Positions 11,601-21,879 of a stretch of DNA of 64,000 nt are shown in pieces. The stretch lies in assembly GCF_027942865.1 (NCBI RefSeq), contig NC_134516.1, forward strand, positions 25,565,322-25,629,321, written 5' to 3'. The position numbers were made by a program, and so were the translations under genes. Position 1 is the first letter of the stretch. Each line of letters opens with the position of its first letter. Under the pieces are notes generated by a model. The model saw nothing but the letters and a program-made list of their open reading frames with translations, was not told the origin of the DNA and did not search any database. The DNA is from Odontesthes bonariensis. Lineage: Eukaryota; Chordata; Actinopteri; Atheriniformes; Atherinopsidae.

Positions 11601-13394
11601 AACTGACCAAGGTGTCAGAAAGTGGACTGTCTCCAGATGGCAACCGAACATGGACAACACTGTCATCGTCACTTGAAGAATGTCGACTGCAACCTAAATG
11701 CAATAATTATCTTGATTGTTACGGGTATGAAGTTGAATTGCATTAATCTCCCCAGTTTTACCTGTGAGTAAAGGTTATTTTGAATCCTTGAATCTTCAAT
11801 ATCTATCAACCATAAATACTTAATTAAAATTCACTACATAAATTTGGTGAAATGGTAGAATCATATGGTATCCCCTTTTGCTTTCAAACTTTGTATTGTG
11901 GCACAATAAACCCACATTGTAGTAAGAAAAAGACTGTATTGGAAATACAAGCCTAAAGTGGGCCTAAAGGGCTTTCTGATATTTATACTGATGACACACA
12001 AGTTAAACCTGGAAGTTAAAAGAATCATGACTGGAATGTATCTTGGTCTGAGAATCATATGTAGGTGTAAAAATGTGATATTTAAATCTAACATATAACA
12101 AAGTTGAGCTTAAAACAAGAGTGAAGATGTGTCAGAAGCACTTACAGCTGTTTGCAAAGTCCCTAACAGTGCAAATGTAAAAAGTAATTCTTTGGTAGGA
12201 CTTTCCAATCTCCTCTTTGTACTTCTGCACTGTGAAAGGGGTGTCAGATCCCGGGATGTTTATAACTTTTTTAGCATCAGGATACAACAAAACATAAGCA
12301 CAATCTTCCATATCCTGGTTGAAATCTTTCTGCTTTTTTACAGCAGCAGCCAGCAGTTGTTCAGCTGACCAGTGAGGCTGAATATCAATGGGAAGAGACT
12401 TCCCTCTCACAGGCTTAAGAGAGCACCCGTGCATCTTCATAACGCCAACATTAATCTGATGAAAGATAAGATAATGAAATTAATAAAATAAATTTAATTG
12501 ATAGAATCTGTCATTTACAGTTCATGAGTCTGCGTTGGTCATTGTGTGTGGGCAATGGCATACCTTCACTATTTTCTGTTTCTGTTCCTTCCCTGCTCTG
12601 TTCTTTGAAAAGAATGTCTTTCTTTCCCTCTCTTTTATTGCCCTAAATTTCAAAAAGGACTCAACACCTGAGCTTCCTGAAAGGTCAAAAATACAGGAAT
12701 TGCACATTAATTACTCTTAATTAATTACTTTATTATTACCCCCACTATTCTCATATTTAATGTATTTCTAACATTTAATGTACTGAGTATTGCTGAGATA
12801 TACTGACTACAAGAACACGATTTTCAGTTTACCTGCACTAGTGCCTGACTGAGCATCAGGAACTGCACTGGTGGTGGGCCTTTCCTCAGGGGGTTTGTTT
12901 GCCTTATTACAAATTGTACTAAGAAATTTAACATTTTTGCCACACTGAAAACAAAAGTCTGCAAAATCTCTCACGGTTTCTCCACAAAATGGACAGTACA
13001 TCTGTGAGGGGAAAGTGGAGATTATTATTATTAGTTCAATGCTCTCCACATCTCCTCCACATTTTGCCCTAATGTCCCGTCTCTGCTTCCTGGCATTGCC
13101 TCTGTTACTCTTCTTCAAATTTGTTCTCTTTTCTCTTCCCTTGCCATCTCCTTTACTCTCTGTACTTTCCGTGCACTCGGTTTGTCATCTCTCTTACCAT
13201 GTATCCAATATGAGGAGACGATGTCCCCGAGCGAAAGCTAACATTAAATTAAATGAAAGCACGCTAACATTAGCGACATAACTCCGCTGCTCTTCTATAA
13301 TAAGGTAAAAGATTACGGCCAAGTGTTTAAAAAAGACATGAGGACAACTTACCTTCTGACTTTCTTCTCTTTCGTTCATATCACTCTGGTTCAT
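8683..13394 (-). CDS. Zinc-ribbon HECT-type E3 ubiquitin ligase of the transposon, 14 exons, 692 aa
   Basis: Exons in transcript order: 13394-13353, 13001-12833, 12676-12564, 12455-12146, 11693-11608, 11517-11462, 11352-11319, 11161-11094, 10807-10724, 10638-10328, 10235-10054, 9780-9608, 9231-9017, 8918-8683. All introns are GT-AG, all phases agree, and no stop intervenes. The product starts with the TIR-encoded leader MNQSDMNEREESQK. It continues with a zinc ribbon (CPFC...FCFQCGKNVKFL), a middle domain typical of fish G2/M-specific E3-like proteins (KPVRGKSLPI, YVLLYPDAKK, SYQRITFYICT), and an acidic linker with PIIVDSDSEPEE. A HECT N-lobe follows (VRFTDDEGQAEDGLDNGG, AGKMIATFIVHGGPGPRFL), then a C-lobe with the thioester Cys in SSTCANTIKIP (codon 8782-8784) and the terminus FGIQNSPGFGLH. 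Expected activity: ubiquitin transfer. Its role in transposition is unknown. Confidence 0.85.
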
Positions 13395-13760
13395 ATGGTA
13401 GCGCTCCCATATATCCCCTATCCCACAGGTCGAGACCCCCCAGTGGCCTGGCGAACTTCCGTTGTGTTTTGAAGTCTGCAGCGTTTTTGTCTTGCATGTG
13501 TTTTAAAGTTTGCAGAATTTTTATCTTGCGTGTGTTTTGAAGTTTGCAGTGTTTCTGTCTTGCATGTGTTTTGAAGTTTGCAGCATTTTTATCTTGCATG
13601 TGTTTTGAAGTTTGCAGCGTTTCTGTCTTGCATGTGTTTCGGGGTTTGCAGCGCGTGTGTTCCGGTCGTTTTTGTTATTGCCGCATTTTTCTCTTGCAGC
13701 ATTTTACTGTTGGATTTGTTTCGCCGTTTGCAACGCGTTTGCACGTGTCGGCCACCGTAG
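13103..13760 (-). repeat. Right TIR with 34-bp subrepeats
   Basis: This is the inverted counterpart of 5730-6425, with about five 34-bp subrepeats at 13455-13650. On the minus strand it carries the start codon at 13394-13392 and the donor after 13353 used by the HECT gene, identical to those of the left TIR. It is about 40 bp shorter than the left TIR, which I attribute to a different subrepeat number. Confidence 0.85.
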
Positions 13761-14030
13761 AAAGAGATTGTGGAGTCGCAAGAAATTGAGTCAGAAGTGG
13801 GATTGTAACACACTCCTCTGGGAGAGCATGGATAAATAGAAGCATCGTAAATGAATATGCAAGAAGAAACCAAAAAAGATTCAACTATCAACACACAGGT
13901 GTGACGTCACATACCACAGATCCTCTCAGCAGGAATTGATCAATTGTGCAATCTGGTGTCATTTCACAACTGACTAGCCTACTCAACTCATCTTCTTTCC
14001 AGAACACAACCATGACAGCACACACCTGAA

Positions 14031-14095
14031 GGTTCCACCAAGATTTGGATCACTGGATTCAGAGTCCAGAGTGCTGACCTTTACACCATGGAACC
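14031..14095 (-). pseudogene. tRNA-Gln(CTG) pseudogene
   Basis: The minus-strand sequence starts GGTTCCATGGTGTAAAGGTC and has the anticodon loop of tRNA-Gln with CTG. It is 65 nt because about 6 nt are missing from the T-arm, unlike the 71-nt sister copy at 14941-15011. Confidence 0.8.
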
Positions 14096-14246
14096 CCTTC
14101 CACAGTCAATTTACGCTCTCAGTCATGCAAATGCTTGACAATGAAAGGGTTTTAGCAACGTGTTATTTTTTTGTCAATTTTTCAGTGATACTCTTACAGC
14201 TTGTATTCTCAGAATTGGCACGACAGTCAAGCAACACATTCTGTAT

Positions 14247-14320
14247 CTTCTTCAATGGTCAAAGGTTAGAATCCGCCTGTCAAGCGGAGGAACAGGGTTC
14301 GATTCCTTGATGGAAAGCTG
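14247..14320 (+). pseudogene. tRNA-Asp(GTC)-like pseudogene, copy 1
   Basis: The anticodon stem TCCGC/GCGGA closes a loop with GTC, and the T-arm CAGGGTTCGATTCCTTG pairs well. The 5' acceptor strand does not pair properly with the 3' end, so I call it a relic. Its partner in the duplicated cluster is at about 15052-15122. Confidence 0.5.
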
Positions 14321-14522
14321 CCATTTTCGCTCAGCAGCTAGGGATTCGACAAAGTCCGTTTCACACCACAGCATCAGAAAATCTTTTAAAAACCTGCAAA
14401 AATTGACTTTACATGTCAAGAATAGCAGATGAGGCTCCCCTCCTATCCATAATTATGAATATGTTGATGTTGCTATCATTAACGTGCAGTCATACATCTT
14501 CACACAAGGATGAAATAAGTAA

Positions 14523-14595
14523 TGTTTCCGCCCAGTTTCAAACTGAGGACCTTTCGCGTGTGAGGCGAATGTGATAACCACTACACTACGGAAAC
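14523..14595 (-). tRNA. tRNA-Val(CAC)
   Basis: The minus-strand sequence GTTTCCGTAGTGTAGTGGTT...CCTCACACGCG...CGGAAAC folds as a tRNA-Val cloverleaf with anticodon CAC and A discriminator, 73 nt. The B box is altered (T-loop TTTGAAA), and no run of four T follows within about 40 nt. It may not be expressed. Confidence 0.75.
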
Positions 14596-14940
14596 TGGCG
14601 CCATGTTGGTTCATGAGTGTTCCTGAAGCCAAAGAATGAGGTAAGTTTTCCCAAATTTTGTTGCCAGCGGAAAGAGTTTGTGGAGTCGCAACAAATTGAG
14701 TCAGAAGTGGGATTGTAACTCACTCCTCTGGGAGAGCATGGATAAATAGAAGAATCGTAAATGAATATGCAAGAGGAAACCAAAAAAGATTCAACTAGCA
14801 ACACAGAGGTGTGACATCACATACCACAGATCCTCTCAGCTGGAATTGATCAATCGTGCAATCTGGTGTAATTTCACAACTGACTAGCCTACTCAACTCA
14901 TCTTCTTTCCAGAACACAACCATGACAGCAAACACCTGAA

Positions 14941-15011
14941 GGTTCCACCGAGATTTGAACTCTGATCACTGGATTCAGAGTCCAGAGTGCTGACCTTTAC
15001 ACCATGGAACC
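14941..15011 (-). tRNA. tRNA-Gln(CTG)
   Basis: This 71-nt minus-strand sequence starts GGTTCCATGG and ends CGGTGGAACC. It has a full acceptor stem, anticodon CTG and the T-arm AGAGTTCAAATCTC. No TTTT terminator follows closely, so expression is uncertain. Confidence 0.75.
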
Positions 15012-15051
15012 CCTGCCACAGTCAATTTACGCTCTCAGTCACGCAAGTGCT

Positions 15052-15122
15052 TGACAATTTGCTGGTCAAAGGTTAGAATCCGCCTGTCAAGCGGAGGAAC
15101 AGGATTTGATTCCTTGACGGAA
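15052..15122 (+). pseudogene. tRNA-Asp(GTC)-like pseudogene, copy 2
   Basis: Same anticodon arm as copy 1 (TCCGCCTGTCAAGCGGA), with a further decayed T-loop (GGATTTGATTCC). Confidence 0.45.
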
Positions 15123-15135
15123 GGTTGCCGTGTGA

Positions 15136-15561
15136 TTGCTGCTGCTTGTACATTTTTTGTTTCTGTGTTTGTTCTCTGCTTGTCTGCTTACAGGTGCTCC
15201 TGGTGCCTCTAAGGCTGGATTCCCCAAAAAAGCCTTGGATTGTCTTCAGTTTTGTTTTTACAGGTGTAGCAGCTGGTTGTCTGATTTTTCATTGTTTTCT
15301 ATGTTTGTCTCTTCATATTTCTGTTCCTTTTTTTCCCTTCTTCGCTCTCCCTCTCTCTCTGTCCCCCGGTCTGGTTCGGCACTATCACACTATCACATCA
15401 TGTTAAGTATTGTAACAAAAATAAATAAATAAATAAGGAGTTGATGGGCATCAAGGGGAGCTTTACATTCATAAAGCTTCCCTTGGCATAGCAAATGTGT
15501 TTGGCATAAACGGTATTCAGATTACAATTCTGCTGCCATAATGCTGGACAGGACAAGGGGT
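15136..15561. other. No gene recognised; T-rich and low-complexity DNA
   Basis: The segment contains pyrimidine-rich stretches, an AATAAATAAATAAATAA run at about 15420, and an A-rich run at about 15570 that abuts the LINE fragment. I trust no coding signal here. Confidence 0.5.
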
Positions 15562-15873
15562 TTAAAAAGAAAAAAAAAAAAAAAAGAAGTGAGTGCTCAT
15601 CAAACACAGCTCCAAAGCAGTCCCCAGGTCAGAGCCAGCCTTCTTTAGCAGTTTGCTCAGTTTCTTTGAGTCGCTGGCTCTGATGCTGCTGCCACAGCAG
15701 ATGGTGCTGAAGAAAGATGCACTCTGCACCACAGACTCATAAGAGATATGCAACAGGTAAACTCCCAGGTGTTCCTCAGCCACCTCTTCTCCTGGGATGG
15801 AGACGCTGTTTGGCTTATTGGGGCTCCTCCTAAAATCAGCAGCTGAGGTGATTATTCCCACACCAGGCCACAC
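15562..15873 (-). pseudogene. LINE (L2/Rex-like) reverse transcriptase C-terminal fragment
   Basis: The minus-strand frame carries the motifs NSVSIPGEEVAEEHLGVYL and SYESVVQSASFFSTICCGSS, then IRASDSKKLSKLLKKAGSDLG, typical of the region after the RT catalytic core in L2/Rex-type LINE ORF2. The usual 40-50 residues between GVYL and the YESVV motif are missing. The 3' end is a long A/T homopolymer. Confidence 0.75.
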
Positions 15874-16883
15874 AGTGGCTGCCCACCTCCCTGCCTCTTG
15901 TCCTTCCTTCCCTGGTTACCTGTCAGATTTTATTACTCATTTTAAAAGCTTTGAATAGTTGGGCGGTTGCCTCTGTCTATGATCTGTGAACTCCTCACTC
16001 CCCTGATTGCTGCTCACACGGCCCACTGTTTAATATAACTGAGCTGTTCATTAGATGGAAATGAATCCCTGCATACTCCTAAAAATCACTTTATTTTGAG
16101 GCTTTTTCTTCAAATTAAAACCCCACTTTCATAATTACTCAGGACTCTCTGTAAAATGCAAATAAAACCAGAAAGATATGATCTTAGAACTATTAAAAAG
16201 TTCTATCTAATTAGAAATAGTGCAAGTTCGGTGCCATCTGTTGGTTTCCTTAGCGAGGAAATAGTTTTTGAATTGCTGTGTATGAATGAATTGGATTCAT
16301 TCTGAATTGAATTATTTGGATTATAATTACAATGAATTGAACTCTAATTGGCCTGAATTGGACTTTATTATTGAAGTGCCCTGAGATGACACTAGTTGTA
16401 ATTGTAATAGTTTATTTTGGCAACATTTTAAACAAACTGACATTATTCTGTCTTGGGAAACACTGCGGGTGGAAAACATGATACTGGCTGCTGAAAAACT
16501 GGCAGAAGTGGACCTTCCAACGTGACAGTGACAGGAAGTAATCAGCTGAAGTCGTCCAGAGATTAACAGAGAACACAAATCAACATTCTGGAATCCGGAC
16601 TTCACTTCCATCCAGAATCTGTGGTTGGAACCACAGACCAGAAGAGACAGAACAGAAGCCTTCACAAAGCTGTGATGTCATCACTGTAGTGACATCACAA
16701 TCGATGTCAGCTCTGATCTTGTTTGACATCACAAAGTTTATACAGGCCAGACATTTTCACTACTTTTTCACAGCTGCTCAGGAGTTTATCTGAAGAAACA
16801 CGTCCAGTTTTTGAAGCAGATTTGAAAGTCAAAGCAAACGGTTTTCACATCGCCTAAAAAACAATAATTACTATCTAAAATAG
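15874..16883. other. LINE-like debris and GAATTG-rich DNA, no intact gene
   Basis: At 15890-16040 the plus strand has weak similarity to the C-terminal part of LINE ORF2 with many stops. At 16260-16370 degenerate GAATTG repeats resemble a LINE/SINE tail. Nothing else is recognised. Confidence 0.35.
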
Positions 16884-17102
16884 TCAGAACGGCTTCTTGA
16901 CAGCCACCCTTCCATGGAGCCCATCTCTGATGAGGCTCGGGCCAACAGCCGATGGATCAGCTGAAGGTCCAGATGCATCTCTCAGCTCCTGTGTCAGGTC
17001 TTTGCTGGATTTTTTCCTCTTTCTTAAGGACATCACTTTCAGATATTGTTCATCTTCTGTAGATAGTTTTTTAGGTCTGACACTTCTTCTTTTATCCTCC
17101 AC

Positions 17103-17457
17103 TTGTCCAGTTTCCTCAGATGTTTTAAGGACACACTGCAGAGCAAGACGCTGGAGCAGATTCTGGCAGGCGCTGACGCTCAGAACTGTGACAGCGACAC
17201 AAAGGAAGCTCATTTAGAAACACCTCCTGGGACGTCTGAGGAGAGCCCATCTGCACCTGTTCAAAACGTGGCAAAGAAAGCCCTCAAAGTGTGCCCCGTT
17301 TGCTCTAAAGCATTTGATTGTGTCAGAACACTGAACAGACACACACAGTGCCACACGGACGATCGGCCCTATCACTGCATCCACTGCAACAAGCATTTTA
17401 AACACATGCACGGGCTGAAAAGACACCAGATTTACGCCATTTCACTTAGTCCACCAA
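17103..17457 (+). pseudogene. C2H2 zinc-finger protein fragment
   Basis: The plus-strand frame shows one complete C2H2 finger (CPVCSKAFDCVRTLNRHTQCH), a linker-like TDDRPYH, and a second finger (CIHCNKHFKHMHGLKRH) that lacks its final histidine before the sequence becomes unrelated. Genuine C2H2 proteins usually have longer finger arrays. This looks like the first fingers of a truncated gene copy, or one exon of a gene whose other exons I cannot see. Confidence 0.6.
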
Positions 17458-17639
17458 AAAACATTGACGGCATCACCTTACTTTCTCCTTTCCAGCCACT
17501 TCCTGTATCTCCATGTTTATTTGTAATTTCCTTTGCCTAGCTCGGTCCACATTCACAAAAAAAAGAGTTACATTCATCAGCCGCTTCAGTCAGATTGCCA
17601 AACACCTTATTGTCCTTTATGAAACACTTAGGTTGATCT

Positions 17640-18405
17640 GGTGATCAAGGCTTATTCACCATTACATTATTTAGGATGTTCCATGTGCGCTTCATATTAT
17701 TTTGATTTATTTGTAACATTTTATCATAATGTTGCTTCTTTGCTTGCCTCAACATGTTGGTCAGCCTGTTTTTGTACATCTTAGCGTTTTTCAGCAACCT
17801 CTGTTCTAGTTTTGATAAAGTCTCCATAAAGTTTATTTTTCTTCTCACATGCATTTTTTAATCCCTTTGTTAGCCGAGGTTTCTCAGCATAACTATGCTT
17901 ATGTGAACATAAACCTGTTGGACAGTGTTTATCATAGAGAGATAAATAACAGTTGAAGAATGAATTGTCTGCAGTGTTTACTTCATCTGTATGAAACTCA
18001 TTCCACTCTTGTTTTAAAGCTCATTTCTGAAGCATTAATTGCTTTAACAGTCCTTACCCTTTCATATCTACGCTTTTCTGTTTTCTTCCTCTGTAGTTGA
18101 TCATTAAATGTTGCAAATACAGCTAAATGATCACTTACATCACTTATTACCAAACCACTATTTATACCAGTGTCCAAGGAATGTGTAAAAATGTTGTCAG
18201 TTAATGTTGCACTATCTGTGGTTCCTCTGCTCGGCTTTGTGATCAGTGGATACAAGCCTCTACCGTATAACGCAGCCAAGAAATCACAAGTTTGTTTAGG
18301 AGTATGTACCTTTAAGAGGTCCATGTTGAAATCACCACAGATCACAAGTGTTTTATTATCTGCTATAATTGTCTGTTTCAACGCTTCAGTCTTGTGCCTC
18401 TTGTT
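17640..18405 (-). pseudogene. LINE ORF2 fragment: endonuclease C-terminus and linker
   Basis: Minus-strand 17998-18381 carries ICGDFNMDLLK, TKPSRGTTDSATLTDNIF and SDVSDHLAVF, the C-terminal motifs of the apurinic-type endonuclease of CR1/L2/Rex LINEs. 17645-17854 continues with the basic linker (YKNRLTNMLRQAKKQHYDK...RTWNILNNVM) that precedes the RT. A frame break separates the two, and the RT itself is absent. Confidence 0.75.
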
Positions 18406-19979
18406 TAAAACTTAATAACAATTGCAGGCTTGGATTTGTTATCCTTTCATGCAAAAGTGCAGCAAGCTGATAATTGTTGATTTTCAAGATGAATGTCCTT
18501 ACTTGCCTTGAAGTGAACCACTTGTTCATTTACATCCTCCACTCAACCTGATAGGCATTAAATACTGTGTCTTCTGAGCTGGTTTGGTGGTTCAATAACA
18601 AAACAAATGTAATGAAGTTTTAAAACTGCAGCGAAAGAGATGGAATGAATGGAGATCTGACACATTACGAACTACAGGACAGTTAGGATTATCTGTTGTT
18701 TGCATGGAGATAAAACAGGTTTTAAAGGTGTTGCAGCTAACATTCAGAAACACTTGGTGTAACTCCAGAGCACCAGAGCCTCTGACCAAAAGAGAAGCTA
18801 ATATAAACTTATTTACCTGAAGAACTTCAGCAGCTCATAAGGCACTTTATCTGGAGAGTGGGTGGCTCTGGTCTTATCTGGCTCTTTGCTAGAGGCCTTT
18901 TAGGCCAGAGGATGTGAGCTCTTAGGATTACCATGACCTGGATGAGTGAGAATCTTCATCAACATGCTGTGTGTGCTGATGCTAACTGTAAAGATGTGAA
19001 GCTCAGACAGGAGAGCTGCTTGTTGTATGAGGACACAGTGTGTGTCTTATATGGAGGTGGAAGCCTGGCTCAAATATAGAAATCATTTCTTTGTATGTTA
19101 CTGATTTAAATGTGTCCTCTCAGTGGCTGTGAAGTACTGTCAGTAATACTGAGCGGGACTCTGCATTGATGGAGATGTGTCTCTCCCTGGTGGCGAATAG
19201 AGGAACTGCATGATGTCAGTTTGATGAACACAGAAGCGTTCAACTAAAGGAGGAAGTGAAAGTCTTCCAGTGGTTCCTGCAGAATCCTGACTCACTGGAT
19301 GGTTTCCTGCCATGAAAAAGCTCCGTCTGCAGAAGACGAGCAGAACGGAGCCAGCGGGCCTGATGCTGCAGATGTGCTGAACACCACAGATGCAATGGTT
19401 GGGACAAAGATGGTTGTAGAGAAGACACAGAGGAGTGAAGGCCAGCTGTAGAAAGAAAAGCACCTCCAGATCTGCTGTCTGATGCTGATATCAGTGAAAA
19501 TGGGCTTCTTCTTCTCCTGTCTGATGATGTGCTCAGTAATTTCAGTGATACGTCCCTCAGGTTCAGCCTGGGTTGGTCTCGTGAACACCTTTACTTTCTC
19601 TCACAGCCTGCTGTGTTTTTCACTGACTGATTCCATCTGAGTTATGAAGGCAAAACAGGAGAAAAACATCTGGATTGGACTGATGTGTGTGTGTCCCGTT
19701 ACTTTAGAAAGCCTGAACTTATAAAGGTTCCTATGGTGACCATGTGTTCTGATAGTGTTGTATGAGTTTTATAAACTCTGAGGTGTCAAACAGAAGCGGT
19801 GAACATTACAAGTGTCGCTGCTGCCTCCAGAACCACTTCCGCTACACCGGCTTCAGGAGCCAGTAGGAACTTTGTCCGTCTCTGATTCGATTTTAAAGTG
19901 TAGATAGCGAGACCGTGCCTCTCCGAAGCGCAGATGGCGTGACCATAGTGACATAAAGAGACTTCTTTTAGAGATCCCA
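18406..19979. other. No gene recognised
   Basis: Several short minus-strand frames, the longest 107 residues at 19140-19463, overlap each other in different frames with no domain that I recognise. Confidence 0.4.
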
Positions 19980-20385
19980 AGGTCGAGATCTAAACAGTGG
20001 GGTGATCGTTCCTTTGCCATAGACTGTTGAACAAACTGGCCCCTGGCATCCGCACCATCACTGATCTCGGCCTTTTTTAAATCGAAGTTTAAGACCCACC
20101 TTTTTAGACTGGCGTTCGAACTCTGATTAGGGCCACAATGCATCCATTCTATCTGCTCTTTTTTAATTATAGTAATTTTACACAAAGTTTATTCAATCCA
20201 TTTTATTGCACTTGTGGAAGGCTTTTAATGCCCTGCAGCACTTTTAGCACTTTTACCATTTCTGAATGGTGTTTTATGTTTTGTTTTATGTATTGTTGTT
20301 TTTATCCTGTTGTAAAGCACTTTGATTACCAGTTGGCTATTGTAAAGGGCTATATAAATAAAGTTTGATTGATTGATTGATTGTA
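19980..20385 (+). repeat. 3' end of an L2/Rex-type LINE or derived SINE
   Basis: The plus strand has a decayed C-terminal LINE motif (LAPGIRTITDLGLF, then a frameshifted KFKTHLFRLAFEL). A 3' UTR follows, ending TATAAATAAAGTTTGATTGA and a TGAT repeat tail, the usual form of such LINE ends. Confidence 0.65.
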
Positions 20386-21189
20386 TTGTCTATGCCCCGT
20401 TCTCTCCCGTTATATGGATATCTAATACTCTTCCGAAGGATGCCGACTTTCACCAAACTGTTATCGGTGAGTAGATGAACGTATTCTATGCCAGAAATAA
20501 GGTCCAGGTTTAAAGAAAAAAAAAACTTCCCCTTTAATGCAAAACAATCAGTCAGAAACTGGAGTTGGAGGAACCCATGAAATGTAGATCAGGGCCTATT
20601 ACACACTAAATACTGCAAGTCCTGCAAAACAGTTTTTATACACACTTTAATATTTACAAATCACACAAACACCAAAGAACCATTCAGGGTCATATAAGCA
20701 AGCAACAAGTGTCCATCAGAATGCAATATATATGAGCTCCAACTCAGTGGGCCAGAATTACAAAGAGATGAGCAGAGAATCCACTAAAGTGTTGCACATT
20801 CCAGGACTTCACTCCACATCAGAACACCCAGGGAAGATGGGGAGCTATAACCAGGTCAGAACAAGCCTGTCAGTGAAATGTGGTAAATGTTAAGACCAGA
20901 CTTTGAACTGCTGTTCAAGTTTACCTGTTGTTTCCTTCATTCATTTTCTCCTTATTTTGATCTTTTTTCCAGAACTACTTGGTCGAAAGGTGTAAAACAT
21001 TAAAAGTACTGGGTTAAAGTTAGAAAAGCATCATATAGGAAATAAAATACACTTTTGGGGCAAAAACTTGGCCAACAAGACCAGGAGTTCCTGCCTTGTT
21101 GGGTTATTGGTTTCCCCATTTCCCCGCGGTGTCTTAGACATTCTCTGGTTGCGTGCGCACATTCTGCGCATACGTGCATGAAGGCTGTA
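20386..21189. other. No gene recognised
   Basis: AT-rich sequence with no domain, RNA gene or clear repeat. Confidence 0.4.
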
Positions 21190-21849
21190 TTAAGGCTGAT
21201 TCTTACTCGGCGCGACCTCGCTCATACTAGCTGGTCGCAAATGGCGCAAACGGTCACGTGTCCCAAAATTCCGCCACGCCCCCCGTCGCAAGCTAGAAAA
21301 TCCTCGCGCGGCGCAAGGGCGCGCACACAACTTTTTTTCTGACTTCACGCGCGCTCAACTGGAAACAGCTGACCAAGAAAAAGAAAAAATGAACACTGCA
21401 GAGACCGTGGTGACCGAGACGGTGCGCCTCTACAAACATCTGTACAACACGTCTATGAAGTTACACTGGGACAACGTTTGACAAAGTTCGTCTTGTTGCA
21501 AAGGACAAACATTCCACCTTCTCTTCTGTTTTTGCCGCAGCCGCTTAGCTCTGAGATACATATACAGTTCTACACCCAGAGTAAATTCATTCCGCATCAG
21601 ATGTGCCAGCCTCTGCTGACGTGACACCACAGGTGGCATTGTGTATGCTTTCTTCATATGCTTTTCAGCTTGTTTCCTCAACAGTGACGCTCGCTGGTCC
21701 GGAGAGAACTGCAAATGTGACGCATTCTCGGCGCAAACTGCGCTTATGAGCTGAAGGAACTGTGAAGGGGCTGGCGCTTTCGATGACGTCATTAATGGTT
21801 CTCGAGCCAGAACAGTTGCGCGTTTGCGCCGAGTATGAATCAGCCTTTA
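21190..21849. mobile_element. Internally deleted PIF/Harbinger element, TTA target duplication
   Basis: TTA at 21190-21192 and 21847-21849 flanks a 654-bp element with ends AGGCTGATTCTTACTCGGCG and, inverted, CGCCGAGTATGAATCAGCCT. TTA duplications and such ends fit PIF/Harbinger. Inside, plus-strand 21388-21480 begins like a MADF/Myb-type accessory protein (TETVRLYKHLYNTSMKLHWDN, then stop). Minus-strand 21430-21792 ends like the N-terminus of a Harbinger transposase (KRRWNVCPL). This looks like the two gene starts of a full element joined by an internal deletion. Confidence 0.75.
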
Positions 21850-21879
21850 GCGTTCCCATGATCCTCAGCGACAGTTACC

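Larger units (their letters stand above)
5730..13760. mobile_element. 8-kb TIR DNA transposon with convergent integrase and HECT ligase genes
   Basis: The two ends match in inverted orientation: CTACGGTGGCCGACACGTGC at 5730 and its reverse complement ending at 13760. The repeats run inward to about 6425 and 13103 (roughly 650-700 bp) and include tandem 34-bp subrepeats. Inside are a plus-strand DDE integrase gene (6132-8530) and a minus-strand HECT E3 gene (8683-13394), converging with about 150 bp between their stop codons. No convincing target-site duplication is visible: the flanks share at most 2 bp. The integrase resembles the eukaryotic IS3-like group that I recall being curated as IS3EU; that assignment is from memory. 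HECT proteins of this type are numerous in fish genomes. Confidence 0.85.
13763..14335. repeat. tRNA-bearing direct repeat, copy 1
   Basis: The sequence from GAAAGAGATTGTGGAGTCGC onward recurs at about 14668-15135, carrying the same Gln and Asp-like tRNA relics in the same order. The copies differ by scattered substitutions and small indels. A segment with a tRNA-Val lies between them. Confidence 0.8.
14668..15135. repeat. tRNA-bearing direct repeat, copy 2
   Basis: Second copy of the 13763-14335 repeat, with the better-preserved tRNA-Gln. Confidence 0.8.

Noticed and set aside
5720-13770. Target-site duplication of the 8-kb transposon
   Set aside because: The bases next to the ends (…CTAATAA and AAAGAG…) share at most two positions, which is not evidence.
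19140-19620. Minus-strand frames of about 100 residues as a host gene exon
   Set aside because: Three frames overlap over the same DNA, none with recognised motifs or splice signals that I would trust.
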